In this document: positions 1-12,689 of the stretch, in pieces | How the letters are laid out: each line of letters opens with the position of its first letter | Position numbering within the stretch: the first letter of the stretch is position 1 | DNA from: Casuarina equisetifolia | Lineage: Eukaryota > Streptophyta > Magnoliopsida > Fagales > Casuarinaceae | Length of the DNA: 64,000 bases | Reading direction: 5' to 3' | Assembly: GCA_028551475.1 (NCBI GenBank) | Contig: CM052354.1 | Location: 17,445,258 to 17,509,257 of the forward strand | Position numbers and translations under genes: made by a program | Notes under the pieces: generated by a model | What the model saw: only the letters and a program-made list of their open reading frames with translations | Databases searched by the model: none | What the model was told of the DNA's origin: nothing

Positions 1-740
1 GTAATAAGTAGGAATCCGATAGATTGTTTGCAATATGAGACTCTTAGTCTTGGTTTATTCATAGATATCAGTAGAAACTATTTATATTCCTCTCAGATAT
101 CATTCTGATTCACCTGTCCACAACACAAGGCTGTTTGATATAAAACCATTGAGAAACTAAACCAAAAATGAAAGGGAAGAAAAGATTATATTTAATCCGT
201 GATTTTTTATTAAAAAAAAATTGACAATATACACATCTTATTGTTATTGTGCCTCATTTTGGATCTATATGGAGGTTTATTTTGTTAATTATCTCAATGA
301 AATTTTTAATCCATTCTGTGTCACAATGACATTTCTAGTCGATTATGTGTCACAATGACATTTCTTGTCTACTCTGTGTCACAACTACATTTCTTAACTT
401 TAATTAATTATAGATGTGTCACAATGACATTTCTAGTCGATTATGTGTCACAATGACATTTCTTGTCTACTCTATGTCACAACTATATTTCTTAACTTTA
501 ATTAATTATAGATGTGTCACAATGACATTTCTAATCTGTTCCTGTGAAATTGCAACATAGTAGGGATGCATAAAAACCAAAATGCATGGTATGGATTGCA
601 ACCTAGACGGAACTAAATGAAAGTTCTTATAGATTGCTACGTATCTGGAGACCTTTTCTAGTTGACAGTTTGTAATATATTGCGCTCAACTTGTTCCCAT
701 AGGACTAAGTTTCTTATGTATGTTTTTTCTTGTGTTGCAG
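1..740 (+). other. Intron of TAF1A-like gene, upstream exons not in window
   Basis: No coding exon is seen in this stretch. It ends in a good acceptor (pyrimidine-rich tract and TTGCAG at 735-740) for the first visible exon. It is AT-rich and contains the 98-bp tandem repeat listed separately. The 5' exons and promoter of the gene must lie before the window. Confidence 0.6.
318..535. repeat. 98-bp direct tandem repeat, two full copies and part of a third
   Basis: The motif GTGTCACAATGACATTTCT recurs at 318, 416 and 514, a 98-base spacing. Each unit also contains shorter internal copies of the TGTCACAA-type motif. The copies differ by only a few bases, so the duplication is fairly recent. It lies in an intron. 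Confidence 0.85.
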
Positions 741-2417
741 GACAGATTTGTTGTTCACTTGGAGTACATCTTATTCTGTCTTGCACAAGGGAATGCTGAG
801 GAAGCATATCAAGCTGCTCAATGGTATGGTTCTATTTTTTCTTTCTGCCTAATAGCTACCCCGGATGTAGAAGCTGCACATTTTGTTGCCTTATTTATTG
901 GAGAGAGTTCTTTTGTATCAATTATGTTGTTTGAACTCTGCTATATGTAGTGTTTGCAATTACTTGTTTGAGAAATTACAGTAGAAGTTCTTTTCACAAG
1001 AATCCGAAGACCTCTAGCGCAAAACATTCCTTCTTCCCCCATGAGAAAGTGGAGTGTCAAAGATCCATCTGCTGTTCAAGTCACTTTCCAGTGGAAATGA
1101 AAAAATTGTCACAAGTAGTGGGATTTTCGTAAGTTCCCTTTGGGTACAATGACGATCCCATTACATGTTGGTGGCCGTCAATGCCTGGGTTTTCTCAGAG
1201 ATTTTACAGCCTTGTTTTGACTGCAAAATCTTAGTTAGTAAGTTGTATAGTTGCATACTGTAGTAGCATTAGACCATTTTTAAAACTGCAGTGTCCTTTG
1301 CAAATAGTCATATCTTTTTTTCTAAAATAATTGGAATTTAATTTTATGTGAGGGGAATCACTTGGTGGGTGAATCTGAGCATTATAGATGTCACTAATAC
1401 TCACCAAGATGGCAGACCTCGGGCATGCATAGGCATTTAGACATTTTTTGAGTTTCTGCATGTGTGTTCCCAACGCATAGGCATTGAGGCCACCAGTAAG
1501 TAGTATTGCCGTTAAATAATGCTAAATGTGCCATAAAAGTTTATTTTGTCAATTTCTGATGATTTGATGAGTTAGATCCAGCTGTTTGCTCAATTTTGAG
1601 ACTGAACAATCACCCACCTCGTGGTCTTACAGTTGCTAATCTCTAGAAGCTAGCAGTTTCTGACTTGCACCTACCCACATGCTGAAACTCAAAATAAGCA
1701 AAGCAATCATTTGGTCTGTTGTTTCTTGGAGATGTGTGAATTTCAGATATTCTAAAAGTTTGTGATGGACTAGTTGGCTGGTCGGTTGTGTTTGGCCAAT
1801 AATGAGATGCGCCACAGGTTATGTGATTTACAATCACTTGTAAACATATGTTGCTAGCTTTAAAATTTTCTCTCCAAGGATAGGATGCTGCCACTTATGT
1901 AGCATGAATAAGGTGATCTTTCTGTTTCTTATCCTGGACTGGTTGTATTAGATTTCTTCTAGAATAAAAGTCAATTGGGTTCATCTTGGATGATTTTTTC
2001 CGTACATGTTATATAAATTGCTGGGTGTTTATGCTTATTATACTCAATAGCTTTCACATAAATGACATTTTGCAGTGCCTTTGTTAATGAAAGTTACATC
2101 TTACTGGAGAAATTTTTAGAATAATTATAGTGATTATGTGGCAGTTGAAGAAGCTTAAAAGTATAGTGAAAATGGTTCGTGGCATTGTGATTGTCAATTG
2201 CAATATACCTCTCAGTCTTTGATGTTAGTTGCCATCATGTCACTTGCACCTTACAACAATTATTGATCACTTTAAGCATAAATCCTTTTGTAATTAGCCT
2301 GCGTTTTATGAGCTGTCAAACCAGTGTCATTTCTGAGCCCCTTGCAAATAATAGCTTGTCCTTGTCCCCCAACCCCCACCCCAAAAAAGAAACAAAGAAA
2401 AAAAGAAAAAAAGGAAA

Positions 2418-2450
<33 letters not shown>

Positions 2451-5400
2451 CAAATTTCATGAGTTCTATTTGTTATTCCACTCTTTTTTTTTTCTCTTTT
2501 TTTGTGGTTTAGTTGATCTTTCTTGGAACCTGACAACAAACCTTTGCTAGTCTGTCATCGTGGTGACTACCAAATTTATTTGCAATATTTTTCACTTGCC
2601 TGTGATTATATTGCGTGCTAGCTCTTTGATATTGGTCGGTGTTCTTCCTCTTCAAAGCCTAAGTATTCTCTGTAAGGGGAACAAAACGAAAGGAATGTAC
2701 ATAAATAAATTATAACAAAAAGGGGACAATACTGTAGCTACAGGTACTAGTGTGTCTATAGATCTTTGTTTTAATGAAGTTTGAAGGCTAATCATGGGTT
2801 AGATATGTTCAAGTCCTGTAGGTTGAACGAGCTTTGCCAATTTACTTAGTTTGTTCATGACATTATTGTGGTTATAGGGGCAAAAGCAAATAGCAAATAA
2901 GATTGGCCATATTTCTATAAACCATTTTTTTTTTTTAATTTCTCAACTTTTTGAGTTTTCAATCTTCTCAATACTTGCCTTGTCATGCGTCGTTAATGAC
3001 TAGCATACTCATAACAGTTTTCTTTGATAAAAAAAATGATGTAGTTGGTGTCTTTGGAAACATACACTTGCTTGCAGTTGCATCACCAATAAATTTTGGC
3101 ATTCTTTACTAATAAGGTTTAGATGGATGCTGAATAATGGCGTGTTACCTATAGCTTCTCAATTGATGCATAGACCTGAATTCTAGAATTGAGCTCGTAT
3201 TGAAAATGAACTGTGTTTTTCAAAAGTTAAAAATGAAATGCTTCCAGAGAAACTACCTATGCTGTGTTTGATTCATTATCACTTTTTCTTTTCAGCTTCA
3301 AGCAAGATGGCAAACAAGTTGGTGACCCTGTGTCAAATTTGGTCATGGGCTTGATATTTTATGAGCTATGGTATTCGACTATCCCAAAGGAGATGCAGCG
3401 GAGAGATATAAACCAGCTCAATTCCCTCCAGCACTCTGATATGTCAGGAATGAGACTGAGCTATCCAGATGGAAATTCGTGGTATAATGTAAATGATACA
3501 CACAAGGCTATTGTCCCCTTTCAATGTGACTCAGACTCCTCTGTCAATAATACTCAAAGATTGTCTATGGATGCTGATATCAATCAATTCATGGAAGTTT
3601 CTATGGAAAAAGAAGATTCTACACCAAACTTCCAGCAGCGGGATTTCACCATGACCTGTGAAGAAGTTAGCGGGAATGAAGCCTCATTCTTGAACCACAG
3701 AGATCACATACAATATGCTTCCAATTTATTTGCTCTTCGTGAGTTCTAAATCCTTTACACTTTTTTAATATGTTTGTTGGTTTTTTACTTATGATCACTT
3801 CGCTGGAAATCCTTTCTCCCAACTCTTCTGTTGCTTTTTAAGTACTTCAATTTCCTCGTGTATGCACATTCTTTGGCGTTGTTAGACGGGACAGTAGCCC
3901 ATAGTGGAGAATGAATGCTTATAATGAACATTCACTTGGGCATGCATTGTTGAAGTTCTTGATTCATGAGATTCTTTGCTTATTGTGTTCATTGAATTGC
4001 ATAATTTCTCTAAAATGTTTGGCTTAATTCCTTTGCTGGGAGAAACTGCAAGCCAGGGAGCATGAGCAAGGATGTTCAATGATATTAAGAATTTAAGTAT
4101 CCTACGGTAACAATGATGAATTATTAGTTTATGAGCCAACAAAGTTAGACGCTTTAAGTCCCCAACCTGTAGCTCAGCTGGAGCTAGCAGGGGACCCCGA
4201 CCAAATGGCCAGGTTTGAGACACCACTCCCACTCCCTCCCCACCTTATCCGACTGCGGGAAAAAAAAAAAAAAAAAGGTTAGATGCTTTCCACCTAGCAA
4301 ATTAGGATTGTCAAGTTTTATTACTGCTAGGTTTGTCCTTTTGAAAAAATAAAAGCTTATACATAATATAAGATGGGGTGATATGTTTGACGTCTAAAGA
4401 TTGCATGGAAACCAATCTTTGGTAACTGAGTTCTACTGATTCAATTTCTGGATACTTATGATTACAACTCTTAATTGGCTTATAAGTCAGCAGGTTTCTA
4501 TTAAATAGTTTCACTACTCCTTAATGATTTTATGGAAGAAACACTTGTTTTCCAGCCAAAGTAGTTATGATATTTTTGGAGCCACTGTTGGAGGGAAAGC
4601 GAATCTATTGGAAAAGGAGAACTGGGAAGACATTAAATACTTTGTCCTCCTTGTTTAGATGAGAAATTAATTTAAAACCCAAAGGACAGACGTGCATAAA
4701 TGGGTTCTGCCTGTGGTGCTGGTGTGCAATGGAATTGATTTGGAGGTGAATGAAATGGCTGTTGGAGCTGTAATAATATTTTTTTTCTTTTTTTCTTTTT
4801 CTATGCCTCTTTTACTAATACCTTTCTTGAAATTAATTTCTATTTAAGTCTTCAGGATTAAGGGGATGATATCTATAGATGCATACTTAATGACTTTCTT
4901 TTCTTTTTTTATCGGAAAAATTAGGTTCCTGTATAATAATTATTTTGCCTGTCGTAAAATGTGTGCTCTTTATATTCCCCTTTCTACTCTTTTTCTCTGT
5001 TCCCCTCAACAATTCGAAATTGTGCATAAGTGTTTTGGTGAGTGAATCAGCCATCCTTGTTGATGTCATAGTTGAAATTTTCAGTGTTTGAAGTACTGGG
5101 AATGACATGACCCTTTATTTTTTTATGCTTTTATCTATGCTCAAGTGGGTGCTTTGATTGACAATGTTTAGTGGGAAATAGTCATTCCCGTTTTATTAAA
5201 ATATTGTTGGCATTTTAGGCTTATGGAAAACCTTGCCGTGATTGTTATCGATCAAAAAGAGAACAATGACCACTGAATTTCTTTTCCCTGGTTGCAGGGG
5301 CTTTGGATAGCAGGTTGTTGCCCTTGGAATTGCCACATCCTACCGATGATTGTGAAGATTTCTTCAATGTGCATAGGAAAATGATTAATGAATATTACAC

Positions 5401-8400
5401 GAATGCAGTAAAATATTTTCAACTTGCTCTTCACTCAACACCCCCTTTAATGGCGGCCTTACTTCCTTTGATACAGGTATGTAAATATGTTCCTTTAGGT
5501 GTGAGATGTATCATAACATAAACTTCTAAATTTGTTGTCCCACATATAGCTGCCACATTCATTTCTTAATCACGAAGTTGTTTCAGCTGATACTTTCTCT
5601 GAACTTGTCAGCCTCAAGCAAGTGGTATTAGTAAAAGATGATCCTATGCCGTATGTTGGAAGACTTAGTTGAGAGATGCATTCAGTTCATTCTTATGTAT
5701 TTAGGTCTTCAAGCTCCTTTGTAATTCCCTGTGTGCTGGAGGTGCACCTTCTGTTTTCAGGACAATCTCCTCGAAGTTCAGAAACAATATTGTTAACATG
5801 AATTAGAAGGAGGAGGAGGAGGAGGAGAGTATGGAGAAGAAAGATTTGGGTTCTGGAGGGGGAGGGTATCCTATTTTTACTTAAGGAGAGAGGGGGGGAG
5901 AAGAGGAACAAGCCAACTTATATATAAATGTGGATTCACGCCGATAAATTAGGACACTGAGAATCTCATTGCTTGAAGCGCCAAAACTTTAATCTGGACT
6001 CAAGTTAATGCTAAGACTCTAATAATATCCTAGAAATCCCACAGATGTTTAATTAAGCAAGTACCTATGAGAAGACTAAATCAATTTCTGTCCCAGAGTT
6101 CTAAAATAAAGATACTGCTTTTACTGCTGAGGGTCTCTAATTAGCTCCTATGGTATTAAATAAATCTCTTCTAACCATAGACTTCCTAGGGAGCAACATG
6201 TTGAAGCATGGAAGACTTCTCTCAATCTGATAGCACATTTAGCCCTCACATATAAAAGTTAAAATGACAATGGTGGAAAGTAGCACAATGGCCAAAACAC
6301 CACTTTTCCGTGGCTGCACAATGTCTTTATATTACTGTTTCTTTAGCATCTAGTTGACTAGGATCCTAAAGAAATCAATTATCTCAAATGTTTTGATATT
6401 TTTAAAACATTTAACAGGGATGCATGGGACATACCACAGGCATGTACGGTTACTGCAGCAACCTTGAAATGCATCCCTTTGTGTTTAAGTTATGGAATGA
6501 TTGCCAAACTAAGAGCTTGAACTTCAAATTAAGATAGAAAAACCTCACAGAGATAACTGGGACTGGCTTGCATGGCATAATTTCTATTATTTGGTCCTTT
6601 CTTGGGTTTGGCTTAATCTTGCAATTGGTACCTTCATTTACATTAGCATATCTACATGTGGGAATAGGGCTTTTGATTTTGTTCTGAAATCGGGGTACCA
6701 GTTTCTTAGTCTTTCCTTTTCTTTCTTTTTTTCTTCTTTTCCTTTTGTCAGTTATTGCTGATTGGTGGTCAAGTTGACAACGCCCTACATGTTCTAGAGA
6801 AGCTCTGTTGTAATTCAATCTCAGCACTTCCTGGAAGGTAGCCCTTGCTTTTTTTATTACTGTTGTTGATTGTCTGAAAAATTGGGAAGATTCTTTATGT
6901 GAAAGAAACTTGAAACTGTGTTTGGTTAGAAAAGAAGAGTTAAGTTCATTTTGTTGCTTGAGTAAAAAAAGGGTCAAAGGCAAATAGAACTAGTTGCTAA
7001 CAAAGCTGGGAGTTGTTGGAAGGTCTGTTGATGGTACAGTATGGCTCCACACATGCTAGTCACTTTGAATGGAAGGAAAATTTTCTCACCAGAAGTGGAT
7101 TTGCATATATACAAAAAACTGTCGTTTCTCAAATTGTTTCTTTTTAAAGTCAGTTTATCCTATATGCATGTAAATCTGATGTGCCAAGCCCATGTAAGGT
7201 CAAGCTTAAGCTCATTTGCTGAACGGTTTTACCCCCGGATGAGGTCAACGCATTTTCTAAACTAGCTGACTCGAGCACCTTGGCTCGGTTAAATCCCTAC
7301 TAATGAGAGCTCATTTTAGGGTTTGATTTTAGTCTAAGCCTCTTTGGTTGGGAACTGGGATAGTTTGCTGCCTTTGCCTGGGATTTGATGGTTCTTCATT
7401 GGAAGATAATCCATTTGGCATTTTTAGTCCACATGGAAATGATTCTCATCAATTTTGTCTCTCTTCGTTCCATTCCACTTTAGTTTTATCTTTATGTTAT
7501 TTGGTTTATGTTATATGCTTTTTCACCTATGTTAGTTGATTCCCTAGTTTTGAAACATTTAAAAATCAGTACTTGTGCACATCTGTTGCAGGTTGAGGGC
7601 TATTATCTCTGAGCGGGTTGATTATAACAACTCTGTCTTGGTTTCAGCCAGCTTTGAGGATAGCTTAAAGAGGGATCCAACATGTAGTCATTCATTGGTA
7701 AAGCTTGTCAGGATGCGTCAAACTGGTATTCTTCATCCTAGTCCTAATCTTGCATGAATCCCTGATGAGGCATGATCTCCTTGTCTATTTCCATTCTTTT
7801 TACAAACAGGAAATTTCTTCACTAGGCCTTAAACTTTATATTTTTTATTTTCCATTAAATGATCGAATTTAATACTTTATCAAAAGGATGATAAGGTGCA
7901 GTCAAGTACGTGGAGTTATTAAAGTGAGACTTAAAACTGCAGGGAAGAAGCGTTTTGAGCTTAAAGCTACTAGGGGACATTAACCGCACGGCACTCTTAA
8001 GAAACGCCATGATAGGACTGCTGATAATTAAATGCTTTTAAATGTGCGGACAAATACACACTACAAGGCATAGGCACCTCAATTTTGGTTGTCTCGTTGG
8101 ATGTCCTTCCTAACTTGCCAACAACTGCAATAAGACAATCAGTAGCAGTAGGTTGTTGTACCACAGGACAATAAAGCAAAAAAAGGTGGTCAACTTGCCA
8201 CAACAACGAGCCACCATAGCTTTTTGTTAACCATTAATTGGAGTAGAACGTACTACAAACAAGTCTGGAAATAATAATGACTTTCAGAAATTTAAAGTTG
8301 CTTTCTCCTGATATTTTGCAGGTGATTACGGTCTTGAATCCCTCTTGGAAATGATAGCTTTGCATTTGGATGCTACATATGCAGAACCCAATACGTGGAG

Positions 8401-8897
8401 AGACTTGGCTTTATGTTTCCACAAAATTTGTGTGTGTGAAGAGGCTGGAATGTCTGCGTGCGCTAATGACAGCGAAGAAGGTCAGAAGCTGGTAGATCCT
8501 ATTAATTTCGGTAGTACCCCCAAAATGTTCACAGAAGGGAAATCGGGAAAGAGTTGGAGGCTTCGCTGCCGATGGTGGTTGACGCGTCACTTCAGCAATG
8601 ATATTCTTGTAACAGAGATTGCGGCAGGTAATGCACTTAATAAATGGCATTTTGTAGCTTTGGATTTGCACTTTTTGGGCGAGATTAACTGACTTTTCTT
8701 TCTTGCTTGTTTTTGCAACAGGTGATTTGCAGCTTTTGACTTATAAAGCCGCTTGTGCATCTCATATGTACGGAGCAGAGGTCAATTATGTTGTGGAGGC
8801 TTATAGTTGTTTAGAAAAGGAAAATGACAGAGACTTGTTAATGTTCTTACAAGCGCATATGCAGATATCAATTGGAATTTATTCAAACTTTCTATAA
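741..8897 (+). CDS. TAF1A-like RNA polymerase I TBP-associated factor, 3' part
   Basis: Seven exons join in one frame: 741-823, 3296-3738, 5298-5476, 6752-6837, 7592-7725, 8322-8627 and 8722-8897. They encode the last 468 residues; the start is outside the window. All junctions are GT-AG and the phases match. The short fourth exon is confirmed by phase: it ends in phase 2 and completes an Arg codon in the next exon. The product begins DRFVVHLEYILFCLAQG and has a Trp/Arg-rich block (RLRCRWWLTRHFS) near residue 400. From memory this matches the plant TAF RNA polymerase I subunit A family, part of the TBP-containing selectivity factor for rDNA promoters in the nucleolus. The family call rests on recall, not a search. 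Intron 1 is about 2.5 kb and intron 2 carries a SINE. The stop lies only 501 bp before the Rab gene start. Confidence 0.68.
2377..2451. repeat. Purine-rich microsatellite, A-rich then (GA)n
   Basis: An A-rich tract is followed by about twelve GA dinucleotides at 2427-2450, inside intron 1 of the TAF1A-like gene. The long open frames over it on both strands are low-complexity artefacts. Confidence 0.9.
4156..4277 (+). mobile_element. Short tRNA-derived SINE with poly(A) tail
   Basis: A roughly 122-bp insert lies in intron 2 of the TAF1A-like gene. Near its 5' end, TAGCTCAGCTGG at about 4170 fits the RNA polymerase III A box. GGTTTGAGAC at about 4212 resembles a B box. The unit ends in a run of 16 or more A's. 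It is bracketed by GTTAGACGCTTT at 4144-4155 and GTTAGATGCTTT at 4278-4289, a 12-bp target-site duplication with one mismatch. Box order, tail and duplication together support LINE-mediated retroposition. The family is not identified. Confidence 0.82.
5806..5827. repeat. (GGA)n microsatellite
   Basis: About seven GGA triplets sit in an intron of the TAF1A-like gene, within a longer purine-rich stretch reaching about 5900. Confidence 0.85.
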
Positions 8898-9398
8898 AAA
8901 GAAAAAAGAAAGCTTTGCCCTTTTGAGTTGGTGAATGATAATGTCATTATTAGTTGATTATTCTTTTCTTTCTTAAATTTTTTTGAATGTCCCAAATAGC
9001 ACTTGATTCCAACTAAGTCAAGTGTTTGTCGATTTCTTGAATTATTTTGGATATTCATATCCTTACTATTTCATAATGTGAACGAATACATTAAATCAAA
9101 CCCAATGAATCGTCCAATTTACCACTTTTTGGGTTAATTTTCTAAAAGAAAGAAAAAGTGGATGGACCTTTAATTTCAGCCCATTTTTATTCTATAAGTT
9201 TAGTACAAGTACACATAGCCAAGCCCAAAAAAGAGGAACGAGCTAAAAACATCGGCTTTGCAAACTTGGTTGTGCCTTCCCGTGTGTCTCTCTCTCTGTG
9301 TCTGTTGCGCCCGTTCATGGTTGAGAGGAGGTTGGTATTTTGAACCAACAATCCGGCCCCAGAAAAACGGGATAGAGGGATAGAGAGGAAAGGAAGCA
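8898..9398 (+). promoter_or_regulatory. Intergenic: TAF1A-like 3' UTR and RABA1-like promoter and 5' UTR
   Basis: The 501 bp must hold the 3' end of the TAF1A-like transcript and the promoter of the Rab gene. A possible TATA element (CTATAAG) lies near 9192. A pyrimidine-rich tract of CTCTCT type at about 9286-9305 resembles the Y patch often found near plant start sites. No other gene is seen. Confidence 0.45.
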
Positions 9399-11956
9399 AT
9401 GACGGCGTACAGAGCGGAGGACGACTATGACTACCTGTTCAAGCTGGTTTTGATAGGGGACTCAGGCGTTGGAAAGTCCAACCTGTTGTCGCGCTTCACC
9501 AGGAACGAATTCAGCCTCGAGTCCAAGTCCACCATTGGTGTGGAATTCGCCACGCGAAGCATCCGCGTGGATGACAAGATCGTCAAGGCCCAGATTTGGG
9601 ACACTGCTGGCCAAGAAAGGTTACTTCTCTCTAGCGCTTCTCCCGTTCCTCATTTTTTCCTTCTTTTCTGCTGGGGAAATGTGGCAAACGGAGGAGATGT
9701 GGTATTTGAATCTGTGATCCGGTAGAATGTAGCTTTCGGGAAAATTTGGGATTTGGGGTTTGGGGTTTTTTGTTGGTGCGCTTGGAGTGTTTGGCTGGTC
9801 GGAAATGTGGAAGGAGGGTATTGTAGTTTCCAATTTGGAATTTGGTGTGCTGTTGGTTGAAACTGTTTTGTTAGGGAAAGCTGCGATATGGGGATTTTTA
9901 GGTGGTTGTGGAATGCTTAAATGGTGCAAAATGGTGGAAGATTGGAATCTCGTATTCATTTAGTCCCGCATCTAGGAAAAACATGAGGTTGTTTGAAGTA
10001 AATGGCTTTTGGAGTTTGATGTTGGACTCTGTTTGGCTGCTGGAAAATGTTGGGAAACACAAGAAAGTAGAGTTTTTCAGATCTCAACATTCAGTTTTTC
10101 ACATCTTAGCATACATCTATGTAGATATGTTAATGGAATTAGATTTTTTTTCTTTTTGTTGCTAAGAAAATAGGTTAAAATTAAGGTTATCTCAATCTTG
10201 GGCATCTATCATTATTTTACGTTTTGAGAGATCTGAGGGAGCAAAATTTCACAATTAGAGCCTCCACAGGTACTTAGCTTGATTTAGTTGAGGCTTCATT
10301 TTCATGAAACGTGATGGCAAAGGGATCTGTATGCAGATCTCGTAGTAAGAGGCTCCCGGTATCTCTCAGGAGGTTGTATTTTGATTATTTATGTAACTGG
10401 AAAGCTAGCGAGAATAGGAGGGCCTACCTTGGTATGAGTGCAGTTACCATTTCACCTTCTTTTGCTACACAAATAATAGTAGCAACGATGCTTGAAATTC
10501 TGCCTTTTTGGACCTAGTATCAGCAAGTCAGGGTAGGCTAGTTCTCTAAGATTAACTGATAAATATTTTGAAAAGCAACTAATTATCAACGGTAGATTTT
10601 CTGAAGGGGATTTAGGTTAATGCTTCTTCTTGGTACCCAAGAAAACGTCGGCAAATAAAGGAAAATACCTAAAATAGGCTGTTCCCAAGAATCCGAAATC
10701 TGGTGTTCTCCTAACAAATACAGAAAAAGATTGAGAATTTATTAGTATAATCTTTCAATTTATTTACTTCTGCAGTATAATCACGTTAGAATCTTTAAAT
10801 GTCACTATCATATGAGAGGATCTTTGCTGTCTCCATAATCTGTGTGCATAACCAATTACAGTCGTTTTATTGATGGAGTTTAATATAGTTCGGGGTAGTT
10901 TTGTCGCACAATTCAACCATTTCACTGGTTTTTTTTATCAAAGAAATGAAAGGTAGAAGTGCGGAGTTGTCACATTCTGGTGGATGATAATCAAGCTTAT
11001 ATAATTAAAATGGTGATTAGTCATTTGAAGGCTGACTACTTCACAAAGAGATGATTAGTTACATGAAAAATACAGAATAAATAAACTGTGTTTCTATGAG
11101 GATATTGTTCTAATGTGTAGTTATGAATTTGGCTATACATCTGCATACTTTAGTACTGATCAAAATAGATGTGGAACTTAAAAAAATAACTTAGAATTTG
11201 ATTCTACATGTTCCGTATTACCTTGTACCTTGCTACACCGCTTACAGATAATTTTCTAGTGTAGTTGCGGCACATGCCTCATGGTAATGGTTGCCCTCCT
11301 AAAGGGTTACTCATTTATAATGTGCAAGGTTATAGAAACGAGTGAAAATTTGTAATATTGCTATGGAATGTGAGAATGTTTCTACTTCTTTGGTTTCTTC
11401 TGATAGGGACATATAGAAAGCAACTCTTTCTTTTTTCCTGTTTGCATTTCGAATGTAATCCTCTTGATCATGGATGTAAAGCCTGGGAATTGTAATCTGA
11501 CTTAGTTATGTTCTTTACAAAAGGTACCGTGCAATTACTAGTGCATATTACCGAGGAGCTGTGGGAGCATTGCTCGTCTATGATGTCACCCGCAATGTCA
11601 CATTTGAGAACGTCGAGAGATGGTTGAAGGAGCTACGGAATCACACAGACTCCAATATCGTGATAATGCTTGTGGGTAACAAGGCTGACCTGCGTCACCT
11701 GCGTGCTGTGTCCACTGAGGATGCCACATCCTTTGCTGAAAGAGAGAGAACCTTCTTTATGGAGACATCTGCCCTTGAGTCTCTAAACGTGGAAAATGCA
11801 TTCACTGAAGTGCTTACCCAAATATATCGAGTGGTGAGCCGGAAAGCACTTGAGGTTGGGGATGATCCTGCAGCCTTGCCTGAAGGACAGACCATAAATG
11901 TTGGCACCAAGGATGATGTTTCGGCTGTGAAGAAAGTTGGTTGCTGCTCTGCCTGA
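9399..11956 (+). CDS. RABA1f-like Rab GTPase
   Basis: Two exons, 9399-9619 and 11524-11956, split the codon for Arg74 and give a complete 217-residue protein, the normal RabA length. P-loop GDSGVGKS is at 20-27, switch II WDTAGQE at 67-73 with Gln72, NKAD at 126-129, and an ETSALE motif follows. The C terminus GCCSA carries the paired cysteines used for geranylgeranylation. The sequence is nearly that of Arabidopsis RABA1f as I recall it, including [20 protein letters not shown]1 proteins are Rab11-type GTPases of the trans-Golgi/recycling endosome that direct secretion to the plasma membrane and cell plate. The intron position after GQE is shared by many plant RabA genes. All nucleotide-binding motifs are intact, so the gene looks functional. 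The next gene is convergent. Confidence 0.95.
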
Positions 11957-12606
11957 TTGTGAAGGTGATGGATCCATGGGGTTAAACCCTTCTCCTCTAC
12001 GTATAGCTGCCTCTAAAATCCAAGGGTTTCTTCCTGCCATTCATGGATTCCACTTGCCTTTTCTCTGTTGTTGCTGGGATTGAGATTGTCAGAGATCGCC
12101 ATTTTAACATTTGGAGTCCAAAGAAATGCCAAATATTCCATTAGATGTCGATTTCTTGCTGTCTACTTATGTCTTTTCTTCTGGTGTATTGTTTCAGTCC
12201 TTAACTGTAGTTATTGTTGTACTGGATTGTTGTAGAATAGAAAGAGTTCTGCCACACATTTAATATTGTATGTGATAAATGATTACTTGTTTGGTGCTGG
12301 GATGTTGTGATTCTGGTTCATCTGTACATTATTATATAATGAAAAAATAAAAACTACGGACTATTCCTCTATATTCTCCCCTCTCGAGAAATAAAAGAAA
12401 GTGTTATAAAGAACTATGTCTTCATTATTAGAACCAAAATTCAGGTCTACAACTGAAAGCTGGCACAATCAAACTAAAGTAATTGGAAGTAATTCAATAT
12501 TTCGCTTTTCTTATTTTCTTTATATTATCAACTTTACTTTAATGAATCAACACTTTTTCCTCGCCCAAGTGTATGAGTTTTAAAATAAAGTAAAAAAATA
12601 AAAGCT

Positions 12607-12689
12607 CAGCCCAGTGATAAGCTAAAGGGAACCCAAGCAAATAGATTGGGATTTCGACACCTCTCCTCGTTAGGTGCGCGAATTTACAG
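12607..12689 (+). mobile_element. Short SINE-like insert with 13-bp target duplication
   Basis: An 83-bp segment is bracketed by AAAAATAAAAGCT at 12594-12606 and 12690-12702. It starts with AGCCCAGTGATAAG, which resembles a tRNA-type A box, and contains GGGATTTCGACACC, which resembles a B box. The flanking repeat is A-rich, which weakens the duplication argument. The call is therefore tentative. Confidence 0.5.

Noticed and set aside
2191-2550. Long open frames on both strands across the GA microsatellite
   Set aside because: They depend on low-complexity A- and GA-rich sequence in an intron and resemble no protein.
5693-5911. Minus-strand frame rich in Leu and Ser over the GGA repeat
   Set aside because: Artefact of the purine-rich microsatellite in an intron of the TAF1A-like gene.
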